Shown here piece by piece: positions 43,119 to 53,363 of a DNA stretch of 64,000 nt (its first letter is position 1; each line of letters starts with the position of its first letter). The DNA comes from Lysinibacillus sp. B2A1 (GTDB lineage: Bacteria; Bacillota; Bacilli; Bacillales_A; Planococcaceae): assembly GCA_002973635.1 (NCBI GenBank), contig CP027224.1, positions 4,164,501-4,228,500 of the forward strand, given 5' to 3'. The notes under the pieces were generated by a model. That model did no database searches and had not been told where the DNA came from. It worked only from the letters and a program-made list of their open reading frames with translations. A program made the position numbers and the translations under genes.

Positions 43119-44060
43119 CTATAAAATATACATAAAGAATATAAAAAAAGCTAGAAGCATTACAATGGAAGAAAAAATTGATACATAATGTCTTTTCTCT
43201 TCACGGCCATAGTAATACTCAATCATTATAGAACTTATTATTACTACAGCTAGAAATGCACATGTAGCAGCTGTATACAAGAACCATTCTTTTATTGAAA
43301 ATAAAAAAATAAAAATTACATTCAGAATTTTCAAGATATATACGGAACGTTGATGACCTTTATTTACGTACTTTGGCTCCTTCGGAATATTAAACTTCCT
43401 TCGCAAAAGTCTATCAACTAACCACCCGATAAAAATAAAAATCACTAAAAAAGTAATTAATTCTGAACTAGTAATATTGAATTCGTTTCTTTGTGTAAGA
43501 TTCTTATAAGCAGATGCTAGGTTTTCATCCTTCACTTTATAAGATATGTTTGTCTGTTGATCAGTGAAACCTAATTCGGTATCGTTTAAGTACATCTTCA
43601 GCTTTATGACTTGCCCATGATCAAACTCGACCCATATATCACTATTTGCATAAGTGATAAAATTATTATCTTTCAGAGTAACAGTAGCCTGCTGTAATAT
43701 TTGTTTCAGCATATCTCTTGCGGATTCTTCTTTAAACACTTGTTGTCCTATAATCCAACCAGTTCTTCCAGCCTTAAAGGAATCCTCCTCCCAATTCTGT
43801 GCAATAGTAAACTGTTTAATTTCTTCCTGTTGTACTAATTCAATAATCGTAGCATGTTTCATAGTTTCTACTTGTTTCAAAGGACCCATAAAGAATAACA
43901 ACAGTAGTGTCACCACGACTGCCCCAATAGTTATCGTTGGATATTGCCGACTTCTTCTTTTCTTGTGCTGAACGTGCTGTAAAATACGCTTTTGTAATGG
44001 TTGTGAAAACCGTGGCGCTTCACCAAGCTCTTTATCCAATTTGTCCTTAAAGGATGTCAT
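43119..44060 (-). CDS. Membrane protein, probable anti-sigma factor of the adjacent ECF sigma
   Basis: 313 residues: a basic cytosolic N-terminus of about 44 residues, helix 1 (ITIGAVVVTLLLLFFMG), an external region of about 130 residues, then three more helices (LVIFIFIGWLVDRLL; IFLFSIKEWFLYTAA; SSIVMLLAFFIFFMYIL). I do not recognise a named domain. Its start overlaps the sigma gene by 14 bases, the standard position of a cognate anti-sigma factor. The N-terminus has no HCC zinc motif. What it senses is unknown. Confidence 0.65.
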   Translation of the reverse strand: MTSFKDKLDKELGEAPRFSQPLQKRILQHVQHKKRRSRQYPTITIGAVVVTLLLLFFMGPLKQVETMKHATIIELVQQEEIKQFTIAQNWEEDSFKAGRTGWIIGQQVFKEESARDMLKQILQQATVTLKDNNFITYANSDIWVEFDHGQVIKLKMYLNDTELGFTDQQTNISYKVKDENLASAYKNLTQRNEFNITSSELITFLVIFIFIGWLVDRLLRRKFNIPKEPKYVNKGHQRSVYILKILNVIFIFLFSIKEWFLYTAATCAFLAVVIISSIMIEYYYGREEKRHYVSIFSSIVMLLAFFIFFMYIL

Positions 44061-44568
44061 CCCTTAACACCTCCCAATCATTTTTATCTAGTTTTTCTTG
44101 TAGCATTTGTCTCGCTCTGCGTAATCTAGTTTTTACTGTATTTTCAGTAGATGCTAGTATTTCTGCAATCTCTCGTATTTTTAATTCCTGGTAATAGTAA
44201 AGAATAAGCACTTCCCTATAAGGTAATGGAAGTTCAAATAAAGCTGTTGTCAAAATCCGACGATCATCCTTCTCTACTAATTCTTTTTCAGGTGTTCGCT
44301 TACTCATGCCAATTTGTAATTTTTCTAATAAGTTATGCCGTTTATTTTTCCAGCTTCGTAAATAATCGTGACTTTTATGTACAGTTATTTTTACTAAATA
44401 TGTTTTTAATGAGGACCGTTGTTCAAAGCGCTCCTGTTGACAATAATAGGCGAAAAATACATCCTGAACGATTTCCTCCGCTATAGCCCAATCCTTTACA
44501 TATAGGTAAGCCACCCGTAGGCAATATTCACCATGCTCATCCATAATTGCTGCTAAATGCTCACTCAA
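44047..44568 (-). CDS. ECF RNA polymerase sigma factor
   Basis: 173 residues with only regions 2 and 4: EYCLRVAYLYVKDWAIAEEI, VQDVFFAYYCQQERF and LPYREVLILYYYQELKIREI, AEILASTENTVKTRLRRARQ. It directs polymerase to a stress or envelope regulon not identifiable here. The start is TTG at 44568, placed five bases after AGGAGGTG. It is translationally coupled to the membrane protein downstream. Other ECF operons usually contain their own promoter; I could not identify one by eye. Confidence 0.92.
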   Translation of the reverse strand: MSEHLAAIMDEHGEYCLRVAYLYVKDWAIAEEIVQDVFFAYYCQQERFEQRSSLKTYLVKITVHKSHDYLRSWKNKRHNLLEKLQIGMSKRTPEKELVEKDDRRILTTALFELPLPYREVLILYYYQELKIREIAEILASTENTVKTRLRRARQMLQEKLDKNDWEVLRDDIL

Positions 44569-44635
44569 GCAAACACCTCCTAATCTCAGTCACACTATAG
44601 TCGTAATAACATCTTTTTTAGTTTCAATATAATAG

Positions 44636-44668
44636 AAAAAAGTGCCCAAATTTTGGACACTTTTTTAT
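44636..44668 (-). terminator. Terminator of leuS
   Basis: AAAAAGTG(T/C)CCAAA arms on both sides of a short loop, with T6 on the leftward side, two bases beyond the leuS stop. Confidence 0.85.
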
Positions 44669-44670
44669 CA

Positions 44671-47088
44671 TTATTTTACTACGATATTCACAAGCTTGCC
44701 TGGAATAACAATGACTTTCACTAAGTCTTTTCCTGCCATATGCTCTTGTACTTTGCTGTCAGTAAGTGCTACTTTTTCGATTTCTTCCTTAGAAGCATCT
44801 TTTGCTACGATAATTTTTGCTCGTACTTTACCTGCAACTTGAACAGCGATTTCCACTTCATCATCCACAAGTTTAGACTCATCATATGCTGGCCACTGCT
44901 CATAAGCTAGTGTTGCATTATGTCCTAGTAGTTGCCATAATTCTTCGGCAATATGTGGAACGATTGGTGCTAGCATTTTTACGAAGCCATCTGCGTAAGC
45001 TGCTGGAATGACATCTGCTTTGTAGCAATCATTAATGAATACCATCATCTGTGAAATAGCTGTATTAAAGCGGATACCTTCATAATCCTCAGTCACCTTT
45101 TTCACTGTTTGGTGATAGGATTTCTCAAGTGATTTATCATCTGAAACTTGAATTTTTGAAGAAAGAGCACCATCTTCTTCATTCACAAATAAACGCCAAA
45201 TACGATCTAAGAAGCGGCGTGCTCCGTCTAAACCATTTGTAGACCATGCCACAGACGCCTCAAGAGGTCCCATAAACATTTCATATAAACGTAATGTATC
45301 CGCACCATGTGAATCAATGATTTCATCTGGGTTTACAACATTCCCCTTAGATTTAGACATTTTTTCATTACCTTCACCAAGAATCATGCCTTGGTTAAAT
45401 AATTTTTGGAATGGCTCTTTCGTGTGAACAGCGCCTAAATCATATAACACTTTATGCCAGAAGCGTGCGTAAAGTAAATGTAAAACAGCGTGCTCAGCCC
45501 CACCAATATAAATATCAACTGGTAACCAGCGTTTTAGTAATTCCGGATCAGCTATTGCCTCTGTGTTTGTTGGATCAATATAGCGTAAGAAGTACCAGCT
45601 AGATCCTGCCCACTGTGGCATTGTATTTGTTTCACGGCGTCCTTTTTTGCCAGTCTCTGGATCCACAACATTTACCCACTCTGCAATATTAGCTAGCGGT
45701 GATTCACCAGTACCAGAAGGTCGGATATTATCTGTTTTTGGCAGCATCAAAGGTAATTCTGATTCTTGAACTGGTGTAATCGTGCCATCTTCCCAATGAA
45801 TCATTGGGATTGGCTCACCCCAGTAACGCTGACGCGAGAATAACCAGTCACGAAGACGATAAGAAATTTTCTTCTCCCCTACGCCCTTTTCCTCTAGCCA
45901 TTCAATGGCCTTTGCAATGCCATCTGCTTTATTTAAGCCATTAAGGAAATCGGAATTAATATGCTGTCCATCACCTGTAAATGCTTCTTTACTGATGTCT
46001 CCACCTTCAAGGACAGGAATGATCTCTAAATTAAACTCTGTAGCAAACTCATAGTCACGTTCATCATGTGCTGGAACCGCCATGATAGCACCAGTACCAT
46101 AAGAAACTAATACATAGTCTGCAATCCAAATTGGTGCTTTTTTACCATTAATCGGATTCACTGCATAGGCGCCTGTAAATACGCCTGTTTTTTCTTTAGC
46201 TAAATCTGTACGCTCTAAATCTGACTTCATTTTTACTTTTTCTAAGTAAGCATCAACAGCTTGTCGTTGTTCAGCCGTTGTAATTTGCTCTACTAATTTA
46301 TGTTCAGGTGCAAGTACGCAGTATGTAGCACCAAATAATGTATCTGGACGTGTCGTAAATACTGTAAAGTTTTCATCTATGCCATCAATGCCAAATGTCA
46401 CTTCTGCTCCTTCTGAACGACCGATCCAGTTACGCTGCATATCTTTAATAGATTCTGGCCAATCCACTTCTTCTAGGTCGTCTATTAAACGATCCGCATA
46501 AGCTGTAATTTTTAGCATCCATTGCTTCATTGGGCGGCGCTCAACAGGGTGACCACCACGCTCTGATTTCCCATCAATTACTTCCTCATTTGCCAATACC
46601 GTTCCTAATGCTGGGCACCAGTTTACTGCCACTTCATCTACATAGGCTAAGCCTTTTTTATATAGCTGGATAAAGATCCATTGTGTCCATTTATAATATT
46701 CTGGGTCTGTTGTGTTTATTTCACGATCCCAATCGTAGCTAAAGCCAAGCTCTTGAATTTGACGTTTGAATGTTGCAATATTTTTTGCCGTAAATTCAGC
46801 GGGATCATTTCCTGTGTCAAGTGCATATTGTTCTGCTGGTAAACCAAATGCATCCCAGCCCATTGGATGTAGCACGTTAAAGCCTTGCATGCGCTTGAAG
46901 CGTGACAGGATATCTGTCGCTGTATAACCTTCTGGGTGTCCTACATGAAGACCAGCTCCAGATGGGTAGGGGAACATATCTAACGCATAAAATTTTGGTT
47001 TATCTGTTTCATTTACTGTTTTAAACGTTTTATTATCAGCCCAATATTGCTGCCACTTTTTTTCAATTTGTTGATGATTAAAACTCAT
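44671..47088 (-). CDS. leuS: Leucyl-tRNA synthetase
   Basis: 805 residues, the normal bacterial length. The HIGH motif is in [38 protein letters not shown] is the KMSKS loop, and the CP1 editing domain contains [17 protein letters not shown] and [13 protein letters not shown]. It charges tRNA-Leu with ATP. AAAGGAGG precedes the ATG. Expression is controlled by the leucine T-box leader at 47154-47395. Confidence 0.97.
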   Translation of the reverse strand: MSFNHQQIEKKWQQYWADNKTFKTVNETDKPKFYALDMFPYPSGAGLHVGHPEGYTATDILSRFKRMQGFNVLHPMGWDAFGLPAEQYALDTGNDPAEFTAKNIATFKRQIQELGFSYDWDREINTTDPEYYKWTQWIFIQLYKKGLAYVDEVAVNWCPALGTVLANEEVIDGKSERGGHPVERRPMKQWMLKITAYADRLIDDLEEVDWPESIKDMQRNWIGRSEGAEVTFGIDGIDENFTVFTTRPDTLFGATYCVLAPEHKLVEQITTAEQRQAVDAYLEKVKMKSDLERTDLAKEKTGVFTGAYAVNPINGKKAPIWIADYVLVSYGTGAIMAVPAHDERDYEFATEFNLEIIPVLEGGDISKEAFTGDGQHINSDFLNGLNKADGIAKAIEWLEEKGVGEKKISYRLRDWLFSRQRYWGEPIPMIHWEDGTITPVQESELPLMLPKTDNIRPSGTGESPLANIAEWVNVVDPETGKKGRRETNTMPQWAGSSWYFLRYIDPTNTEAIADPELLKRWLPVDIYIGGAEHAVLHLLYARFWHKVLYDLGAVHTKEPFQKLFNQGMILGEGNEKMSKSKGNVVNPDEIIDSHGADTLRLYEMFMGPLEASVAWSTNGLDGARRFLDRIWRLFVNEEDGALSSKIQVSDDKSLEKSYHQTVKKVTEDYEGIRFNTAISQMMVFINDCYKADVIPAAYADGFVKMLAPIVPHIAEELWQLLGHNATLAYEQWPAYDESKLVDDEVEIAVQVAGKVRAKIIVAKDASKEEIEKVALTDSKVQEHMAGKDLVKVIVIPGKLVNIVVK

Positions 47089-47153
47089 TTTTTTTCCTCC
47101 TTTAATTGTGCCATGCTTTTCATCTTATAGAATTGACAAAATATTTAAAAAAT

Positions 47154-47395
47154 AAAAAAACTCGCCCCTTTCTTTATTAAGAAAGGGACGAGAGAATTCG
47201 TATCTCCCGCGGTACCACCCAAATTAGTGATCACACTCGGCTCTAACTTCCTTAACGCGGAAGGAACGGCACGCGTTGCTTCACGCGGGCAGACTCAGAA
47301 GGTGAGTTCAATATGCTCTCCTACTAGCTTCCACCAGCCGCTAGCTCTCTAAAAAGAATCACAAATTTACTATTCCTCATCACTGTCTTTACATG
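47154..47395 (-). promoter_or_regulatory. T-box riboswitch (Leu) with terminator, upstream of leuS
   Basis: On the minus strand the T-box GGGTGGTACCGCGGG is present (47206-47220), followed by the terminator CTCGTCCCTTTCTT/AGAAAGGGGCGAG and T7 (47154-47192). Upstream, a stem-I region starts near 47395 and carries GAACTC, giving CTC (Leu) as the probable specifier codon. Uncharged tRNA-Leu would stabilise the antiterminator and raise leuS expression. Confidence 0.92.
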
Positions 47396-47456
47396 TATTG
47401 CATTTATTCTAATGGAAAGTGTTGAAAAGCACAAGTCTTTGTTCATATGCTAACCA

Positions 47457-49196
47457 TTACTGTACAATTAAATCCCTTTTTTCCTTAGATTGTGATAATT
47501 CCTGACATTCACGGAAGGCAAAATGTTTACAGCCTATACACTTATTTGTATCTAAATAGCTAAAAGCCTCATTAATTGCTTCTCCTGTGTGCGGATAAAA
47601 ATGAGCTTCACCAATTTCATCATACAGGCCATTGTGCTGAAGCGCTGCTTTCATTTCATCCTGTAGTCCTGTTATTAAAATAGTTCCACCTTGCATTTTG
47701 AAATTTCGAATAATACTGCCAAAATATGTCTCACCTGTTGAGTCCATAAAGGGCACTTTACCCATACGCAATATTAATACTTTAGATTGATGCGTTGGAG
47801 TGGCAATGGCCTGCTCGAAAGTAGACGCTGCACCAAAAAAAAGTGGCCCTTCAATTGTATAGATACTAATTTGTGGACAATCATGCTGCTGATGAACAAC
47901 ATGTGATTGTACTTTTTCATGCTTTAATGAGTGATCTGGTAATACCTTTGTGACAACAAGCTTCTCGCTCATACGCTTTGCAAATAACACAACAGCTAAC
48001 ACAAGCCCAACCTCCACAGCTAGTGTTAAACTTGTAAAAACAGTCAGTAGGAAGGTAATAATTAAAACTAGTGAATCTCCTGATTTTAACTTCACAATAT
48101 GTGCAAAATGCTTTTGTTCACTCATATTCCAAGCAACAACCATTAAGACAGGAGCCATACTCGCCAAAGGAATATGTGAAGCATATGGCGCTAATAGCAA
48201 TAAAGTAATTAAAACAAAAACACCATGAATAATACCTGACATCGGCGATACTGCACCTGTTTTGATATTTGTCGCTGTACGAGCAATAGCACCAGTTGCC
48301 GGAATTCCTCCAAACAATGGTGTTACAATATTCGCAATGCCTTGGCCTACAAGCTCACGATTGCTATGATGTTTACTATTTGTCATACCATCCGCGACAA
48401 CTGCCGATAAGAGTGATTCAATACCACCAAGCATTGCAATAACAAAGGCCGGTCCTATAAGCAGTTGAACTCGTTCCAATGTGATATCCGGTATCGCAAA
48501 GTTCGGTAAAGTGCTTGGAATTTGACCATAGGCAGTCGCTATTGTAGCAACTTGTCCTGAAAAAAAGAACGTTGCAATAAGTGTAGAAACAACAATACCC
48601 ACTAACGCTCCTGGTACTTTCGGTAAAATTTTCGGTGTCAATAAAATAATAATGAGACAAATAATTGCTGTGACAATACTATAAAAATTTATAGTACCAA
48701 TATGCATCACAATTTCTTTTATATTAGCAATAAAATACTCGTGTCTTTTCATATTCGTCAGCCCTAAAAAATTGGCAATCTGTCCCGTAAAAATAATAAC
48801 GGCAATACCAGCAGTAAACCCTATTGTTACAGGGCGTGGGATAAACTTAATTAATGAGCCTAGCTTAAAAATACCCATTAAGCACAGCATAATCCCTGCC
48901 ATCAAACCAGCAATTAATAAATTTTCGTAGCCATATGCAAGAACGATTCCTAGAAGAATTGGCACAAATGCACCTGTTGGTCCACCGATTTGAAATTTCG
49001 AACCGCCAAAGATAGAAATTAGTATACCAGCAATACAAGCTGTATAAATCCCATACTCTGGTTTGACACCTGAAGCAATCGCAAAAGACATTGCAAGTGG
49101 AATTGCTACGATTCCTACAATGATGCCCGACAGTAAGTCCTTTTTAAAATGATGAACTGAATATCCTTCAAATCTTCCTATTAACAGTGACTTCAT
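47457..49196 (-). CDS. SulP-family anion transporter with STAS domain
   Basis: 579 residues: ten or more membrane helices beginning KDLLSGIIVGIVAIPLAMSF, with FQIGGPTGAFVPILLGI and IPATGAIARTATNIKTGA as SulP hallmarks, then a STAS domain (about 440-545, with VLILRMGKVPFMDSTG). It moves sulfate, bicarbonate or related anions with H+ or Na+. An unusual extra tail of about 35 residues contains CIGCKHFAFREC, possibly a metal or redox site. It follows an ArsR regulator gene (54 bases between) and probably forms an arsR-sulP unit. Confidence 0.9.
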   Translation of the reverse strand: MKSLLIGRFEGYSVHHFKKDLLSGIIVGIVAIPLAMSFAIASGVKPEYGIYTACIAGILISIFGGSKFQIGGPTGAFVPILLGIVLAYGYENLLIAGLMAGIMLCLMGIFKLGSLIKFIPRPVTIGFTAGIAVIIFTGQIANFLGLTNMKRHEYFIANIKEIVMHIGTINFYSIVTAIICLIIILLTPKILPKVPGALVGIVVSTLIATFFFSGQVATIATAYGQIPSTLPNFAIPDITLERVQLLIGPAFVIAMLGGIESLLSAVVADGMTNSKHHSNRELVGQGIANIVTPLFGGIPATGAIARTATNIKTGAVSPMSGIIHGVFVLITLLLLAPYASHIPLASMAPVLMVVAWNMSEQKHFAHIVKLKSGDSLVLIITFLLTVFTSLTLAVEVGLVLAVVLFAKRMSEKLVVTKVLPDHSLKHEKVQSHVVHQQHDCPQISIYTIEGPLFFGAASTFEQAIATPTHQSKVLILRMGKVPFMDSTGETYFGSIIRNFKMQGGTILITGLQDEMKAALQHNGLYDEIGEAHFYPHTGEAINEAFSYLDTNKCIGCKHFAFRECQELSQSKEKRDLIVQ

Positions 49197-49250
49197 ACAT
49201 TAATCTTCCCTTCGAAATAATAAGCAAAGCAAATCTTTCAAAAAATATGA

Positions 49251-49598
49251 TTATATATTCTCTTCGTCACTTCCATTGATGGTCATCTCTTCTAATCTTG
49301 TAATCGTATTAATTAAGTGATTGTTAAAAATCTCCTTGGCTACTCCAAGCAATTGACCAATCATCGGATCACTTAATGAGTAGTAAACTTTTTTCCCCTC
49401 TTTTATCCCATATACGATATTTTTTGCTCGTAAAACACTTAACTGCTGAGAAACAGCCGAACCCTCTTTTTCTAAACAGCTTTGTATCTCATTGACGCTT
49501 TTTTTACCGTCTACTAGTAATTCTAGTATTCTTATTCGTAATGGATGAGCTAAGGCTTTAAAAAAATCTGCCTTAAACTGCTGCAAGCCCTCTTCCAC
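49251..49598 (-). CDS. ArsR/SmtB family transcriptional regulator
   Basis: 115 residues from GTG 49598, which is preceded by GGAGGG at good spacing. It is a winged helix-turn-helix: FKALAHPLRIRILELLVDG, VNEIQSCLEKEGSAVSQQLS and VLRAKNIVYGIKEGKKVYYS. The typical ELCVCD metal-binding loop is absent, with a single cysteine in QSCLEKEG, so the signal may not be a metal. The perfect palindrome at 49627-49648 is its probable operator, controlling itself and the sulP gene. Confidence 0.9.
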   Translation of the reverse strand: MEEGLQQFKADFFKALAHPLRIRILELLVDGKKSVNEIQSCLEKEGSAVSQQLSVLRAKNIVYGIKEGKKVYYSLSDPMIGQLLGVAKEIFNNHLINTITRLEEMTINGSDEENI

Positions 49599-49626
49599 TT
49601 ACATCCCTCCAAGGAATTCATTTTAA

Positions 49627-49648
49627 CATATTCAAATATTTGAATATG
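49627..49648. promoter_or_regulatory. Perfect 22 bp palindrome, probable ArsR operator
   Basis: CATATTCAAAT (49627-49637) and its exact complement ATTTGAATATG (49638-49648) sit 29 bases upstream of the arsR start. ATATTCAAATA-type dyads are typical ArsR/SmtB sites. Confidence 0.8.
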
Positions 49649-49690
49649 TATGATTGTACGCCTAATTGTACCTTTAATCAATATCCGATC

Positions 49691-49742
49691 AAAAAAAACG
49701 AGTAAAAACTATGCTTTTTGCACAATTTTCACTCGTTTACAT
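49691..49742 (-). terminator. Terminator of the MFS gene at 49765
   Basis: On the minus strand AAACGAGT and ACTCGTTT, with flanking AAAA/TTTT, close a large loop and run into T8. Confidence 0.72.
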
Positions 49743-49764
49743 ACTATTTCTGTCAAATCAGCCT

Positions 49765-50943
49765 TTACTCAATGGCTGATTGATGTTTACGTAAAGGATA
49801 GTCATAGATTAAACATGGAACAATGGCAAACAATACAATGATTACTAGTATTAACACAAGTACAATCATTCCAAACTGATCAACCATAATACCACCAAAC
49901 AGAGGTCCAATCATCCTACCAGCTGTTGCTGCACTATTGATAATTCCTTGGTAGAAGCCCTGCCGTCCCTTAGGGGCAAGCTGATTTGCGATTGTTGGTA
50001 AAGCTGGTGTATAAAACATTTCTCCGAAAGTTAAAACAACCATGGCAGCCGCAAACATTGTAAAATCACTCGCAAAGGCAATAATGCCAAATGATAATGC
50101 AATCAATGTAACGCCGAATACCAATTGACGCTTTAATGTATGCTCCCATCGCTTGACAAGTGGCGCAATAAGTGGTTGCCCAATAACGATGAGAAGACCA
50201 TTAATCGTCCATAGCAAGCTATATTGTTTCAAACCTAATCCTAAATCTTGTGTATACGAAGAAATGGTCGCACTCCATTGTGAATAAGCCAACCAGCATA
50301 GCACAGAGGATGCACTAATAATTAATAATGCATAAAATGGTGCTTTGTTAATGATTTTCTTACTTTCACCCACTACATTTTTCGGTGCAATACTGCCTAT
50401 CTCTAATCGCTTAAATGTAAATAACGCTATAAAAAAGAACAAAATATACATGACTAGATTTACCTTGAATACGTAGTCAAATTGGTAATCAGCCACAATA
50501 CCAGCGAGTGCTGGACCGATAGCAACCCCTACATTTTGAGCAAGATAAATAGCATTAAAGGCCTTTCTTCCCCCCTCAGGCCACGCAGTTCCGGCTAAAG
50601 CAAACATTCCAGGAAATACGATACCTCCACTAAAGCCAAGAATCGTTAAGAACCATACATAATGCGGCCAGCCGTGCCAAATCGTTAACCCTATTAATGA
50701 GGCAATCGTTAAAAGAATGCCGAGCATGATTGACTTATAGCCACCTATTCTATCAAATAAATAACCACCTAATAGATTACCTAATACCCCCGCAGCAGAA
50801 TTCAACATCAAAACAAAGCCAGCCATCGCCAATGACTTTCCTAAATAATCGTGCATATAAATGGCGTTTAAAGGCCATAAAAATGAGTTGCCCGTTGTGT
50901 TCACAAGCATTCCAATAATTAAAAACCAAACACTTTTTGGCAT
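49765..50943 (-). CDS. MFS transporter (drug-efflux type)
   Basis: 392 residues, about twelve helices. GGYLFDRIGGYKSIMLGILL is the loop 2-3 signature; NVGVAIGPALAGIVADYQFD resembles the antiporter motif C, so export of a drug or metabolite is likely. GGAGGTCATTCT precedes the ATG. A single gene with its own terminator; the 800 bp upstream contains the second tandem array. Substrate unknown. Confidence 0.87.
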   Translation of the reverse strand: MPKSVWFLIIGMLVNTTGNSFLWPLNAIYMHDYLGKSLAMAGFVLMLNSAAGVLGNLLGGYLFDRIGGYKSIMLGILLTIASLIGLTIWHGWPHYVWFLTILGFSGGIVFPGMFALAGTAWPEGGRKAFNAIYLAQNVGVAIGPALAGIVADYQFDYVFKVNLVMYILFFFIALFTFKRLEIGSIAPKNVVGESKKIINKAPFYALLIISASSVLCWLAYSQWSATISSYTQDLGLGLKQYSLLWTINGLLIVIGQPLIAPLVKRWEHTLKRQLVFGVTLIALSFGIIAFASDFTMFAAAMVVLTFGEMFYTPALPTIANQLAPKGRQGFYQGIINSAATAGRMIGPLFGGIMVDQFGMIVLVLILVIIVLFAIVPCLIYDYPLRKHQSAIE

Positions 50944-51104
50944 AGAATGACCTCCATTATTTCGCTACTCTAAATAGTTAGTGTATGCTGAAAAATACAA
51001 AAGCACAAGGAAAATAATTTTACTTTTTTTACAGTGGCAACAAAGTACATTTGCGCTATGTTCAGGCTGATTTCTTTGTCATCACTTCATTTGGAGGGTT
51101 GAAT

Positions 51105-51600
51105 TGATTTTTGCTCCGCTTTCCTCTTCTTTCGCTCAGGTTGCCCGGATTTTTGCTCCGCTTTCCTCTTCTTCCGCTCAGGTTACCCACCTTTCCGCTC
51201 AGGTTACCCACCTTTTCGCTCAGGTTGCCCGCCTTTTCGCTCCGCTTCCCTCTTCTTCCGCTCAGGTTACCCACCTTTTCGCTCCGCTTTCCTCTTCTTC
51301 CGCTCAGGTTACCCGCCTTTTCGCTCCGCTTTCCTCTTCTTCCGCTCAGGTAACCCGGATTTTTGCTCCGCTTTCCTCTTCTTCTACTCAGGTAACCCGC
51401 CTTTTCGCTCCGCTTCCCTCTTCTTCCGCTCAGGTTACCCACCTTTTCGCTCCGCTTTCGTCTTCTTTCGCTCGGGTTGCCCAACTTTTCGCTCCGCTTT
51501 CCTCTTCTTCCGCTCAGGTTACCCGCCTTTTCGCTCCGCTTACGTCTTCTTTCGCTCAGGTTGCCCGTCTTTTCGCTCCGCCTTCTTCTTCCGTTCAGGT
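51105..51600. repeat. Tandem array of 42/21 bp units, family 2
   Basis: On the minus strand GAGCG recurs every 21 bases (plus-strand CGCTC at 51238, 51259, 51280, 51301 and 51322). Halves alternate between a purine-rich one (GAGCGGAAGAAGAGGAAAGC) and one ending GGCGGGTAACCT. Units are 42 bp, with extra single halves near 51190-51230. Frames on both strands remain open, including a 200-codon leftward frame with a GRRGKRSEKAGNLS repeat beginning at a TTG; it has only a weak ribosome binding site, and I do not call it a gene. It lies between divergent genes. Confidence 0.88.
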
Positions 51601-51760
51601 TGCATAAAATTGAGGCAACTGCTGTAAAATCCAATTGGCATAATACCCCTGTATGGGAATACAAAAAATGCCTCTGTTTGAAGTTTCGCTTTATTAAATT
51701 CTTCCCTCATGACGGAAGCACTAGTACATGATAAAATATAGCTTTAGAGGAGTGAAATAA

Positions 51761-52717
51761 ATGACAGAAACAAACTTTCCTTTTCCTTCAGATGGGAAAA
51801 GATATTATACATGGAATCGCTATTTACGTGAGCAATTTGGTCATAAAGTTTTTAAGGTAGCACTAGACGCGGGCTTTGACTGTCCAAATCGTGATGGTAC
51901 CGTTGCCTTTGGAGGTTGTACGTTTTGTAGTGCAGCAGGTTCAGGTGATTTTGCGGGCAACAAAGTTGATCCTATCGAAGTGCAATTTGCTGAAATCCGT
52001 GACAAAATGCATCAAAAATGGAAGGACGGCAAATACATGGCCTACTTCCAAGCATATACAAATACACATGCACCACTTCCTGTATTAAAGGAGAAATTTG
52101 AAGCAGCATTGGCTCAAGAGGGTGTTGTTGGATTATCCATCGCAACGCGCCCAGATTGTCTGCCAGATGATGTAGTTGAGTATTTAGCTGAATTAAACGA
52201 ACGCACGTATTTATGGATAGAGCTAGGACTTCAAACAGTACATGAAAAAACAGCAAATCTTATCAACCGTGCCCATGATTATGCCACCTATATAGAAGGT
52301 GTTGAAAAGCTACGAAAGCATGGTATTCGTGTATGCTCTCACATTATTAATGGTCTTCCTCTTGAAGACTATGACATGATGATGGAAACTGCTCGTGAAG
52401 TCGCAAAGCTTGATGTACAAGGCATTAAAATTCATTTACTACACCTTTTAAAAGGTACACCAATGGTTAAGCAATATGAAAAGGGCATGCTAGAATTTTT
52501 AGATCAGGATGTTTATACGAAGCTAGTAGCAGATCAGCTTGAGATTTTACCTCCGGATATGGTCATTCACCGTATCACAGGGGATGGACCCATTGATCTA
52601 ATGATTGGTCCTATGTGGAGTGTTAATAAATGGGAAGTATTAAATGGCATTGATGCGGAGCTTGAACGCCGTGGAAGCTGGCAAGGGAAATTATATCAGG
52701 CTGAGGTTGTCAAATGA
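51761..52717 (+). CDS. mnmL: Radical SAM protein YtqA/MnmL
   Basis: 318 residues of the TIGR01212 radical-SAM type. The 4Fe-4S cysteines are in DCPNRDGTVAFGGCTFCSAA, with spacing unlike the standard CxxxCxxC but matching this family. Downstream, VVGLSIATRPDCLPDDVVEY and IELGLQTVHEKTANLINRAH are conserved. In B. subtilis YtqA (MnmL) and YtqB (MnmM) take part in forming mnm5(s2)U at the tRNA wobble position, as I recall from recent work. GAGGAGTG precedes the ATG; it overlaps mnmM by four bases. Confidence 0.88.
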   Translation: MTETNFPFPSDGKRYYTWNRYLREQFGHKVFKVALDAGFDCPNRDGTVAFGGCTFCSAAGSGDFAGNKVDPIEVQFAEIRDKMHQKWKDGKYMAYFQAYTNTHAPLPVLKEKFEAALAQEGVVGLSIATRPDCLPDDVVEYLAELNERTYLWIELGLQTVHEKTANLINRAHDYATYIEGVEKLRKHGIRVCSHIINGLPLEDYDMMMETAREVAKLDVQGIKIHLLHLLKGTPMVKQYEKGMLEFLDQDVYTKLVADQLEILPPDMVIHRITGDGPIDLMIGPMWSVNKWEVLNGIDAELERRGSWQGKLYQAEVVK

Positions 52718-53292
52718 AGCTACAACGCGTTTTACAATATGCACAACAACTATTAAAGGCTACAGTTGAAGAGGGCGATACAGTGGTGGATGCTACTGCT
52801 GGTAATGGTCATGATACATTATTTTTAGCACAGCTTGTCGGAGATAATGGTCAAGTGTATGCCTTTGATGTTCAAAAAAGCGCTGTGGATACCACGCTGC
52901 TTCGCCTGCTAGATCATGGCTTAGAGCATCGTGGACTTGTCTTACATAGAGGGCATGAGGAAGTTGCTAAATATGTACACACGCAAGTAGCTGCTGCTAT
53001 ATTTAATTTAGGTTATTTACCTGGCAGTAATCACGATATCATTACAAAGCCAAATACGACAATAGTCGCTATTCAAGATTTACTAAAGCTGCTGAAAATC
53101 GGTGGACTGATTGTTTTAGTCATCTATCATGGTCATCCAGGTGGTAAGGAGGAACGTGATGCTGTCATAGAGTATGTGAGCCAGCTTCCTCAAAAATATG
53201 TACATGTATTAAAATACGAGTTTCTAAATCAACAAAATGATCCACCTTTTGTTATTGCACTAGAAAAAATGAAAGATTACCCAATCGAATAA
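52714..53292 (+). CDS. mnmM: SAM-dependent tRNA methyltransferase YtqB/MnmM
   Basis: 192 residues, class I methyltransferase fold: motif I is VVDATAGNGHDTLFLAQLVG, followed by YAFDVQKSAV and AIFNLGYLPGSNHDI, the last typical of the YtqB (rRNA methylase-like) family. It methylates nm5U to mnm5U at tRNA position 34. The ATGA overlap with mnmL indicates coupled translation and a two-gene unit preserved from Bacillus. Confidence 0.9.
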   Translation: MKLQRVLQYAQQLLKATVEEGDTVVDATAGNGHDTLFLAQLVGDNGQVYAFDVQKSAVDTTLLRLLDHGLEHRGLVLHRGHEEVAKYVHTQVAAAIFNLGYLPGSNHDIITKPNTTIVAIQDLLKLLKIGGLIVLVIYHGHPGGKEERDAVIEYVSQLPQKYVHVLKYEFLNQQNDPPFVIALEKMKDYPIE

Positions 53293-53363
53293 TTATTAAG
53301 GCATGGCTTCGATACTACATCGAATTCATGTCCTTTTATTTATCATTTATACAACCAGATACA

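Noticed and set aside
51062..51664. Leftward 200-codon frame of basic repeats (GRRGKRSEKAGNLS) as a protein
   Set aside because: Frames on both strands stay open because the repeat unit is 42 bp; the start is a TTG with a weak ribosome binding site, and the composition is fully explained by the array.
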